DNA of 64,000 bases, taken from positions 102,298 to 166,297 of the forward strand of contig JAJKFJ010022447.1 in NCBI GenBank assembly GCA_027382625.1, read 5' to 3'. Numbering within the stretch: the first letter of the stretch is position 1; each line of letters begins with the position of its first letter. The position numbers and the translations under genes were made by a program. Of this stretch, positions 49,245-59,168 are shown in pieces. The DNA comes from Tetmemena sp. SeJ-2015. Its lineage: Eukaryota > Ciliophora > Spirotrichea > Sporadotrichida > Oxytrichidae. Under the pieces are notes generated by a model. It searched no databases. It worked only from the letters and a program-made list of their open reading frames with translations, and was not told the DNA's origin.

Positions 49245-51943
49245 TCACTAATAAATGTGATTACTAGAATTATGAGCAAGTAGTTATTTATTTAATTCTG
49301 ATTTTCTAGTTTTGCTATGAGCCTAGGGTTTTTAAGGATGTTTCTAAATCGCCAATAATCCGCTTATTTGATTTATACCTATTGCCGATTTTCTTCTGTC
49401 ATTTACATCCACCCCTCCGTAGGAATTACGAGGTCTCTTCGATGCAGAACTACTTGAGGGCACCGATAGATTTGGAGATTTAGAACAATAAAAATGATTT
49501 AGCGTACGAGTGGTTTGCATAGGAGTTGTGATAGGGTGAGTGTTTCTCCTCCTCATCATAGTGATTATTGTTATGATGCCCTCCAGATTCTTTATTAAGA
49601 TTTACTGATAACATCATATTGGCTAGGATTTATTAATCTTTTCGCTTTTCCTCCTCCTCTTTCAGCCTTTCCTCTTCTCTTTTAAAGGCCTATTAAGCCA
49701 ATTCTACTTTCAAAGTAATGGCAGAGTCACTCAGGAGGATCCAGCGATGAGTTTTGAGTGCATATAGATCGTATCTTTTGGCTGGATCTTTGTGCAACAG
49801 CCCTTTTACTATATCAGCAAATTCCTCTGTTGAGGGACAATCCTTTGGAATTTTAACTGCCTGAGTTATAATCCTCTCCTTCACTTGTGCTGGTGTGTCT
49901 CCATTGAAAGGGAATTTGTAGTACCTCATGCAGTATAGCATTATTCCGAGCGCCCATAGATCAATAGCTGGATTCGCTTTATTGTCAGAGCCTTGAAGCA
50001 CTTCTGGGGACATGTACCTTATAGTGCCAGCATCAGTGCGATCAGCTTAGTTTCCTTTACACCTGCCTGATATACCAAAGTCCACTATTTTTATCCTACT
50101 TTTTGCCTTATAAAAGAAATAATAAATACGCTTCGAATCAAAGAGGACATTTTCAAGTTTCAAGTCTCTGTGGATGATGCCTTGTGAATGACATGCTTCT
50201 ATTGCTGAGAGCATCTATTTAAAGAGGTGCCTGACCTCAACCTCATCAAGGCCTTATTTTTATTCCACGTATTCTATTAATTCTCCTCCATCGGCATACT
50301 CCATTATCAGTAGAAGCTGATTTTTAATTACAAATGAGTGGTACAGCTTTATTATTCTCTCATTAAAATTTATCTGAAATTTAATGTGAAGTTCTAAAAT
50401 GGGGATATGTTTTTATGGTTCAACATTTTCAAAGTCTTAGCCTCTCTATCTATGTACTAAATTTCTCCAGCATTTTTCTCTATAAGGATTTAGGTGAGCA
50501 AAATATTTGGGAGGAGAAAAGACTTACAGGGGGGGGGACGGAAGTGCACCTCCCCCCATTTTTATGGTCAAAATAGCCCAAAAATCGTCCATTTAGGCCG
50601 AAATCGGCCAAAAATGCCAAAAAATTAAGAGTTTGACCTTCGAAATTTCCTTGAGGGTAAAATTTCATGATTTTAATTTTTTTCAAAAATTCTTTCAAAA
50701 TATGTTCTAGTCAAATTTACCATTAAAATAATAGTTTTAAAATAATATAGGGCAAATTTAGTCAGATTCTTGATCAGTACCAGCAAGATTTACAATATTC
50801 GCCACAGATAGAGGCTATAAGTTAAATCAGCCATCAGTATTTATAAATATTGCAGTTATTTAATGTCATTCCAACATAGAGAAATATTTCCTCGAATTTA
50901 TTTACATAAGAAGAATATGGCAAGTTAAGTTCAAAGTCAAGATAATTTCATCTATTACAGAATTTGGTATTTTACTCTGACTTTAACAAAGATAAAGTCT
51001 CGTTAAATCTATTTTATAAAGATGGCATGCTTTATTTACGATTTTGATAATAGCATTTAAGCTATTTGGAAATCAATTGCAAAGCTACTCCCACTTTTTT
51101 TATCATCATTTTTTGGGCTCACTATTTTGAGGACAAATATATAGGAGTTCAAATGTGACTCAGTCATTAAAAGGAGATGGGGTCCCAAAAAAAAAGAAAG
51201 TATTCATCAAAATAAGACTTAATAACAAAAAATAGAACATTTTTGAAAAAAATTAAAATCATGAAATTTGACCTTCAAGGAAATTTCGAAGGTCAAATCT
51301 CTATTTTTTGCATTTTGGCTTTTGCCAAATGACGATTTTGGGCATTTTGACCAATAAAGGGGGGGAGGCACTTCGTCCCCCAAGACTTACACATATCAGC
51401 GAGGTCTATATACTTTAACGCCACCAACTAACCAGTTTCTTTATGTCTTCCCTTGTAAACACTTCCAAATCCTCCCTGACCTAGCAGCTCTTCTTTCTCA
51501 TACTAGTCAACGATTTAAGATGAATCGAATTCTCTGCCCTTGTAGTCGTAGTACAAAGTTTCCTCATCTTTATTCAAAGCAAGATAAATAAAAACTTTTA
51601 CTATCTCTCAAGTAAATAACGTCATCGTCCAGTAACTGAATTCCTTGCTGAGTAGAAATAATTTTTATAGAGTATAGATGATTGAAGAGGGGCCTCTCTT
51701 AAACCTAAGTTGAGTTCTAATAAGCTCAAGTAGCTGCTCTGAATTTTCCAATTCCTCTCCATATAGCTTTAGTGTCTTCTCTGTGGAGTCGCCATTCACA
51801 CGGATGTGAAGCTAAATTTGCACATTAAGTATGACCATAATGATTATGAGTGAAAAAGAAAACATTTTAAAAGAAAGTCTTCTTTAATAGGATCGACTGA
51901 TGATGTTGTATTTACCTACCTGTTTAACCTTACTTGTTTCCAT
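49245..51943 (-). CDS. Serine/threonine protein kinase (CAMK/ULK-like)
   Basis: ATG 51943 starts METSKVKQ, an intron follows, then [20 protein letters not shown], a ubiquitin-like N-terminal fold by appearance. The kinase domain shows [15 protein letters not shown] (Gly loop), [11 protein letters not shown] (ATP Lys), [15 protein letters not shown] (helix C Glu), [15 protein letters not shown] (catalytic loop), DFG, then [20 protein letters not shown] and [12 protein letters not shown], ending [13 protein letters not shown]. All catalytic residues are present. The C-tail is Glu/Lys-rich then Ser-rich ([20 protein letters not shown]), ending at TGA 49245-49247. GT..AG introns interrupt it. The intron between [11 protein letters not shown] and the helix C exon holds an 853 bp insertion (50529-51381). 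Confidence 0.75.
50519..51391. mobile_element. Non-autonomous TIR element in a kinase intron, 10 bp target duplication
   Basis: The element (50529-51381) has long imperfect terminal inverted repeats: left about 50529-50702, right about 51235-51381, both starting with a G-run and containing TTCGAAATTTCC / GGAAATTTCGAA. AAGACTTACA flanks it on both sides (50519-50528 and 51382-51391). Removing it and one flank leaves a normal GT..AG intron of about 48 bp. The target repeat covers the 5' splice site itself. There is no coding capacity between the arms. Long TIRs and a 9-10 bp duplication recall Mutator-like MITEs; a pointer-flanked IES is the alternative. Confidence 0.7.
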
Positions 51944-52278
51944 TTAAATAAGAGATATAATACTTTTTTAATTTTTAATACCACTCTCAATACATAAATT
52001 AGTCCTATCATCTAATCCAACCACTCCTAATAGCTTTATGTGTTTGCAATTTAAGATTTAGATAATAATTTTTAGTTTTATGTTTTCTAGGGGTTAATAA
52101 AAGAGGTAATTTCGTACTTGATCTTTATTTTTAAGATATATCCCAATGTTTTCTTTTTAAACTTAAATATGAAAACGTCGCTAACAAAAACCAACAAACA
52201 TCAAACAGTTAAGAGAATGAAAATAGGGAGAAGTAATCTCGATTATGCATTAAGAGTTGCAGGTTTAGTTTTGTCTCT
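51944..52278. other. Spacer upstream of kinase, downstream of EF-hand gene
   Basis: About 335 bp, strongly AT-rich. The plus-strand open frame at 52118-52300 has no coding character. Nothing else seen. Confidence 0.4.
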
Positions 52279-55200
52279 TCATTCTGTCTTTTGGGATTAA
52301 GTGGAAACTTGGCCTGGAGGCTTGAAAGTGAGAGCGGGGCCTCCCTCGATCACTCTTGCGAAGGTCTGCTGCCACTCGTTCATATCTATGATGCCATCCT
52401 TTCTAATATCGATGGTATCAAATAGGTCCTTGATAACTGGGTATGCTAGTTGTCTCTCTCCGCACAACTCATACAACTTCTAAACCAACTTACTGAATTG
52501 CTAGTAGGTCAGCTCAAATAAATAATTAGAGATTACTTATAACAATTATTTTAAGCTTTCCAAGTTTGCTCTCATCGAACTAAAGGTTATGATGTGAAAT
52601 ATCTTACATATTTGAAAGCATCGTCTGTAGAATTCATATGGAGGATCATGAGTTCCTTGATCCTTGCCATCTTATCTCTCGCTCTCTCCTGGAGTCTAAC
52701 GTCTAAGTCTCTAGTCTTGAACTTGGCCATGAATTCGTTGTAATCGATCTTTCCATCTTGGTTAGGTGTCTATTCTCAACATCAACTTTGTCTATCTCTC
52801 TTGAAGTCAGGCCGATGTTCAACTTGCGGATGGCTTGACGGAATTCAATTCCTGAAATGGAGCCGTTGCCATCTGAGTCAAACTCTCGGAAGATTTGGTC
52901 TAATGAAGCTGCGCTGGTCTTAATAATCTTTGTAAGCTTCTCTAAGATGTCAGTATCCCAAGTAAAATTATAAATCAGTTGAAGAAGATGAGCTCTGAGA
53001 AACAATTGTCGTTCTTGCGCCTGGAGGAGCAGTCTTCACATTAGCAAAATAATTAATATTCATATTAACTTTAAAACTTAAATATATTCATTTAGTTTTG
53101 AGTGATATTCCTGACAGTTGAGTTTCCAGTATACTTCATGTTGTCGAAGACTGCTCTGAATTAATAGATATCTAGGGAACTCAGTTATCCATTCTCAGTG
53201 ATTTGCCTCCAAACTTTTCTGATATCCTGAGTCTTGAATCTTCCTGCAGTCAATGAACTCACTGCTCTTTCGAAATCAGTATAGTTTAAAGCTTTCTAAG
53301 CAGCATCTTTCTTAAATGTGAGGAAGAAGTCAAAGGCAGAATTGCAGTCCTTGAATTGACACTGAATAGAGTTTTTCAGCTCTATCATCATCTAATCATC
53401 ATTATTGAAAGGAGAAAACACAAATAATCGTAGTTACATTAAGCACATGATATTTAAGCTTTCTTGTGAGGATCTAACTCAGCAAACAGCTTTTAGATAA
53501 GAGCGACTGTGAGGTTGAAGCCAGCTAGAGCTTGGTTCTCCTCAATGAACTTTTTAAACTGCTCGAAAGTAACTTTGTGGAATTTCTCACTAGCTGCATC
53601 ATAAGAGTCTCTCACAGAGCCAAACTTCTTAGAAATTATCAAACCCATTTGTTAGATAGCGGAGACTTTCCAGTCAAAGGTGCTAGCTTGAGCGAATGAA
53701 CCGCCGAAAGACTTTCTAAAGTTAGTGCTTGAAGCCATACCTCTGCTACCACTTGAGGAGTAAGGGTTTTCGTTTTGCAAGATACGATGAAAATCAGACA
53801 GCTGAATCTTGCCAGTCTTGTAGAAATCAATAAGCTTGAACAGTCTGTCTACTTTAGTGGCTAGTATTTCCTCTTCCTTTATTTTCAAAATGTTGACGAG
53901 TGCCCATCTCAGATCATTCTTGTTAATCTATCCCATAAATAAGGCTTAATTTCAATTAGACTGTATAGTGATACTTTAATTTAAAATAGTGAATGAAGCC
54001 ATCGAAATCTTTGTCGAAGCATTTGAAGGCTTTATTTATTATACTGTCTTGCCTGATCCAAGCTTGTATCTTGGCAATAACATCATTTTCCCAGTCGAAG
54101 TTATCATCATTCTTCTTTTGTAACTTGTAGGCAGAAGAAAGATTTATGACTTCTAAAAAGCTTGGGTAGTCTACTAGGCCGATTTCATTTTTATCCATCA
54201 AAGCGAACAGTTTCTCTTTTACTGGAACAGACAGAGTAATTATCTTATCGATACCTGTACAAAACTTGGCCAATGAAAGCAACCCATCTCCGGTCAGATC
54301 GAACCTGTTAAAAGCCTCTCTGTAAGATATTTTCTTGTCGATCAAAGCTTCACGGATTTATTTAGCTCACATTATCTTTCTTCCGAAAGAGTTTCCTTGC
54401 TAAGGAATTTATATCAGAGAATTAGAAATGTGAGAATTTTAAATAAGCAATAAAATCATTTAGAGTCATTATTTAACAGGCAATTAATATATCTTTTCTT
54501 GTCGATCTTAGACTTCATGAATTAAAATACTCTAATAGAAACTGCGACAGCGCCTTCAAGCAAGTCTCTCTCATCACACTTTGCCATTAGTCTTCTCAGG
54601 ATGGACGAAATAGTTTTAGAAGTATTCTAATTATAATTTATCCAAATAATAAGCAAGTTTAGTTAAATATTAATTTATGAATATATTGATAAGATTATTA
54701 ACTCTTCTTTAAGATAGAATCTTCATCTACTGTGTGCAGAAGTTTCTTTAGTACAAATTTAAGACCTTGAGGCTCAACTCTCCCATCATTTTAAGGATCA
54801 GCATCTTCTAGCAGTTACAGGAATCTTTCCTCCTAATAAATAAATATATCCTTGTGAGGATGTATCTCACTATATATCTCTCTGAAAATCTTATTCCTAT
54901 AGTCAACAGTCTCGTGCTCTTAGCCACATAAGTTCCTTAGTAGGGTAGGGATCTCAACTTTTCCATCCTTATTTTTCAATGTTTTTGCAAGATGTCTCAA
55001 TTATGGCTCGCTTATAGTTGGATAATTGGGCACTTATTTTTTCTATATTTTATATAAGATTTCTTTAAATTATTTACCCCATTTATGGATCCATCCTTCT
55101 GACAGCCTCACATAGCTTTGGGAAGTCAATTGGTTCATCCCAAATAAAATTAAGAAAATTCTAAGATGCATTTTGAACAAGAGATCGTCAGATGTGATTC

Positions 55201-56255
55201 TGTTATTTTGTACTACCTCTCTAAGCATTTGTAAGGGGTTTTAAGAGTCTTCATAAATTCTAGAGCTCCACTCTTCTACGTCCAATTACCCATCTCTGTT
55301 TGCATCTAGCAGTTTGAATAAACCGTCTATTTCTGGAGCAGTCATACCCCTAAGTTCATCAACAGAGTTAAGTGCTCTGTGGAAATCAACTCTGGACAGT
55401 CTCTTTTGAATTATCTTGTCTGCCTTTCTCAGGAAGAGTTCGAAGGCTGTCTCAGAAGAAAAACCAGTCTTGAACATCCACTCTCTGATTTTTCTAATGC
55501 ACTTAGTTTCCCAGTCGTTTCCAGCAGGCACCGCCCATTTGAAAGCTGCTTCGAACTACTGATAACTAATCTTCTGTTAATTAATGCTAGAACACAGCCA
55601 TAAAATAAATCCGTTATTTCACTTAGATCGATTTGGTTGCTGGAATACTCAGATACCACTTTTATGAATCCTCCCAAAAGATACAATTACTCTCCTTATT
55701 CAGATTTATCTATACTTTTGCTTCTCTGAAAGTCTTTTGCTTTCTGCTTTGTGCTTAAGGTTCAGAATGGAAATCTTTGGGACTAGTTAACTAGTATTCA
55801 TAGCCATTTTGATCTTCTTTCTTGCTAGTTCCATAAATAAACAATTAAGTAGCTTGAAACAGCTGTACCAAAGAGCAAGACTTCCCATTGAATTAGAATC
55901 CTAATTCTTTGAGAAGAGCTTTGATGTGTCCTATTTCTAAGTACATTCCAACTCGTTTCAATCATAAACCTCTAATATAACAAGGTAAAATAAATAACGA
56001 CTTTCTTATTGCTGCTCAATTAGCGTCAGTAATTGCTTGCCTGTTTCTGTATAAGTCGTTGGCAATGAGCATAAGTTTCATTCTTCCAATATCAGGCACG
56101 TTTGACACTCTCGAAGCTGATGTGAGTCTTGTCACTGCACTCATTGGTCTCTTCATATAATTTTGTTGCTCGCTCTTTCTGTCGAAGAGAATTTTATTGC
56201 TTTCTGACGATAATATTATTTAAGCCCAAGCCTGTTTTTTCATAAACAATTCCAT
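52279..56255 (-). CDS. Scrambled EF-hand protein gene, minus-strand segments
   Basis: Minus-strand segments run from ATG 56255 (MELFMKKQAWAQIILSSESN) to TGA 52279-52281. Recognisable parts: DWETKCIRKIREWMFKTGFS, TAPEIDGLFKLLDANRDG (EF-hand), LKFVLKKLLHTVDEDSI (end at 54713), ISYREAFNRFDLTGDGLLSL (EF-hand, from 54366), FKCFDKDFDGFI, DFYKTGKIQLSDFHRIL, FREFDSDGNGSISGIEFRQA and FDTIDIRKDGIIDMNEW. Between LHTVDEDSI and the segment that encodes ISYREAFNRFD the expected middle part is absent here. It lies on the plus strand at 56393-56985, apart from one piece at 54525-54616. About 1,000 residues with many EF-hands, so a calcium-binding role is likely. Several other AT-rich breaks are IESs or introns. 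The gene can only be read after segment reordering. Confidence 0.7.
54525..54616 (-). other. Single minus-strand MDS that fits into the inverted block
   Basis: This 92 bp piece encodes TISSILRRLMAKCDERDLLE and GAVAVSIRVF. Its ends carry AAACTATTTC (54607-54616, also at 56615-56624) and AGAGTATTT (54525-54533, also at 56656-56664). Placed between 56624 and 56656 it gives NKQTISSILRR and SIRVFAEFM in one frame, replacing an AT-rich spacer with a TGA. Confidence 0.75.
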
Positions 56256-56392
56256 CTTAAAACATCCTTAATTTTCAGCTTCACCTGTGATCCTCATGGC
56301 TAACTTAAATAAATTAAAACAAATAGGACGAGTATCTTAGATAGTGAAAATTATTGATGTATGAATATATGCTGCTGCACATTTTAGAATAA

Positions 56393-56985
56393 ATTCTATC
56401 GACAGATTCATTAGATTCCTTGATAAGGATAAATCTGGCAAGATCAGATACATGGAATTTAAATTATAACACATTAATTTGACTAAATAAATTAATCTTA
56501 TTAAATATAATTTAGATAAATTTCTGCAAAGGATGGGTGAGGTTTCAAACAGAGACCATAATCCTTTCAAGTCAGTTTTGCAAAGAGTGGCTTACTTCAT
56601 AGAGTCAAATAAGCAAACTATTTCTTATCATGGAAAAGTTAATAAATGAAAAGGGAGAGTATTTGCTGAGTTCATGAAAAAATGTAAAGAAAAGATCTTT
56701 CGGTGAGCTTCAACAGTATGCCAGCTACTTGGATGTGGACAAAGATGGCTTTATTTCTGAAATAGATCTCCAGACTTGCCTCAATATTTATCCATAATTT
56801 AAATTAAGTAATTTGAAGCAAGTGTCTTTATTTAAGAATAACTTGAACTCGAATGCTTTCTTCAAGAATTTATTTTATAATGGAGGTGAAGCCCTTGCAT
56901 AATCAGCATTTTCATCACAAAAGAAGTTCTTCCCTACTAGCAAGAAACAATCAACAAGAAAGAGCTAGAGAAGTCGCTAAATAAA
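56393..56985 (+). other. Inverted segments (MDSs) of the scrambled EF-hand gene
   Basis: The plus strand encodes SIDRFIRFLDKDKSGKIRYM, NRDHNPFKSVLQRVAYFIES, NKQTIS (to 56624), then from 56656 RVFAEFM, FGELQQYASYLDVDKDGFIS, EIDLQTCLNIYPQ and ending with AREVAKQ at 56985. In this EF-hand family these segments belong between the minus-strand pieces ending at 54713 and starting at 54366. Pointers on both ends match exactly: ATTCTATC (56393-56400 with 54713-54720 reversed) and GCTAAATAAA (56976-56985 with 54357-54366 reversed). Small internal IESs remain, for example 13 bp with pointer AAAA near 56678 and possibly 7 bp near 56950. Confidence 0.75.
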
Positions 56986-57137
56986 CTTCCTTATATTCAG
57001 ATAATTAAAATTAAAGGGTAACAAGAATCTAATTCTTATCAATAAATGGTTATTTCTTAAAATCAAATTAATTGCATATTTTATTTTTAAACTTATATAA
57101 TTAGTAGTTATAAAACATTACCTTAACCTTTATCTTT

Positions 57138-57250
57138 TAAAATGAAGAGTTATTCTTTAAGACAAAATACTCATTTTATTACCGCTTCATTAATAATCAG
57201 AGAGACAGTATTACAATCGAGGAAGCCTTCATATATAAATCTATCCAGCG
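57138..57250 (+). other. Plus-strand coding-like fragment with EF-hand flavour
   Basis: A short frame reads NEELFFKTKYSFYYRF then INNQRDSITIEEAFIYKSIQ, which resembles an EF-hand helix-loop-helix. It lies between the inverted EF-hand block and the next gene and has no start or stop of its own. It could be another displaced segment of the EF-hand gene or of an unrelated gene. Confidence 0.35.
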
Positions 57251-57333
57251 TTTTCAAATAATTTAAAAATATTAGCTTAAAATATCTTAAAATCATTCTA
57301 AAGAAAAATAATTCATAGCAATTATAAAATAAA

Positions 57334-59015
57334 TCACAAGAAAGGCTATTTAAGTGAATAAGATTGGATGAATGCCTTTTCTCCTTTCAATTAAGAATAA
57401 AAATTCTTAATAAAATTTCTTTAAAATAAAAATGATATATTTTGCTGATAAATAATCGAGTCTTGATTCTTAGATACATGCTAGATGCACATTCCATAAT
57501 CCTCCCAAGTCTACATTTTGTCCGAGCCTGGCTTCTTGATATATTTGGTAAAGAGTTTTCCCTGTTGAATAAAAGAGATCCTTAATATTCTGAATTTAAT
57601 CTTCTACTTTTTCTTCTCTTTATTAAAACAATAATGATTACTCGTTTCAATAAGCTTTGCAGCTCTGAACTACTCATTACATCTCTTAATTGTCCTTTGC
57701 TTCTCAGATGAGCGTCAATAGAAAATACTTGACTAGCCTTAAAATAAAAGCAGTTATCTCTTGACTAGAGGACCTGTCTATTGCTCATTCTAAGATTGCT
57801 TTCAGTGAGTCCTCCCTTAGTGTTTGAGTTGTAAGCCCATATAATTAGTAGATTTTTCAAATCTTCCTCTCTAACAGACCCATATCTATTCATCTTGCGG
57901 AAGGGATTGCTAGCACTGGAAACTCTCAAATGACCTTGACTTTCGCTTTGAACCAGGCCTAATTCTGGAACACTAATATCCAAGTTATATATATTCTTTT
58001 AAGATTTTAAAGTTATTTCTGAGCCAGTTTTCAGCATCTTATATCCTCATGGCTCCACCAAGACCAAGGATTGGGTTGTTTTTATTCTTATGGTGGTCAT
58101 GGACTTTCAAGTTTAACTGATTAACGCTTGATGCAAACAGCTTGTTCACAAAATAGTTCTTAGCTGTTGAACCTTTAGTCTCCTCTTGTAAATCATCAAC
58201 AAATGCAATAGCTGCGATGCCTCCTTTGACTAAGAAACTACCTACAAGTGGAATTTCCATAGCAACCTGCTCTCCTTTCCTGACTTTGTCAGACAAAAAT
58301 CTGAACACTTATTCACATCCATTTTTGCAGACATCTTTGCTCAAACTGCAGAGGAGTCCAACCTCAGTGTAATTTATCTTCACTTTAGGAATAATGCCAT
58401 TTGAACCCTTAATGTCATAAGGTCTGATTTAAGCCCCTCTCGAGTGAGCTACTCCAGATCTCAAAGCCACTGCACTCACAAAATCTTTCCCAACTATAAA
58501 TACTGCCTCTCTCAGTTACTTGTCTCTTATTAAAATAAAGAGTAAATGAAAAGAATTATATAACCACGATCAAGAGTATTTTAAATAAAAATTAAGTCTC
58601 TTTCTCCTGGATTAGTTGTTCCCTAAAGAAATATGAAAAATATGCTTCGAATTTGGAATTTATAAGTCTCATTTAAATCCTTACTGCAAGGTCTACAATC
58701 GTTGCTGAGAAAGTGAAATTTCCAAATCTAGGAACAGATACTCCTTTGCCATTTCTCAATTATCTTGAGATATAAGTTCCGAATGCTTTCCATATAATGC
58801 TAACGGTTTTCTCATCAAGAGTTGTCTATCCTAGTTACCCTTGAGTTTGAAATAGTCTATTAAATATTCATGAAATAGTATATTACTTCGCATGAGGCTG
58901 CTAGCCTGATCTCAAACTCTCTGAGGCAGTTCTAGGTCGCTACTGAGACGATATCCTCTAAGTGCCTGGCTGTTATAGATGCATCTAGTACTATTCTAAG
59001 CTCTTCATATTAAGT
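57334..59015 (-). CDS. CCDC81-like protein with HU-type domains
   Basis: The frame begins near 59015 with EELRIVLDASITARHLEDIV, lacking a clear ATG, and ends at TGA 57334-57336. Order of conserved blocks: LREFEIRLAASCEVIYYFM, LDEKTVSIIWKAFGTYISRQ, GKGVSVPRFGNFTFSATIVD, REAVFIVGKDFVSAVALRSG, RPYDIKGSNGIIPKVKINYT, LCSLSKDVCKNGCEQVFRFL, EQVAMEIPLVGSFLVKGGIA, TAKNYFVNKLFASSVNQLNL, and near the end KMQTWEDYGMCIQH. This matches the eukaryotic CCDC81 family, which carries two bacterial-HU-like domains and is associated with centrosome/cilium functions in other eukaryotes. A GT..AG intron splits VDLA from GTTNPGERD, and a 74 bp IES (58529-58602) splits GERD from KQLREAVFIV. The first exon or MDS is missing or unresolved. 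Confidence 0.7.
58529..58602. other. IES, 74 bp, pointer GTCTCTT (CCDC81-like gene)
   Basis: GTCTCTT is repeated at 58522-58528 and 58596-58602. Removal corrects the frame and gives NPGERDKQLREAVFIVGKDF. The 7 bp pointer is one of the longer simple ones in the window. Confidence 0.75.
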
Positions 59016-59168
59016 TTCAAATTTATTTTATTTTTCTAATTAACTTTATCAATCTTATCATGATATATATATTTATTTTTATCTAATCAGGAATTTGAAG
59101 ATAGATAAGAGGAAAGAGTTGATTTAATTGCTATTAAATAAATAAACCTATTTTATTGGAACATTATC

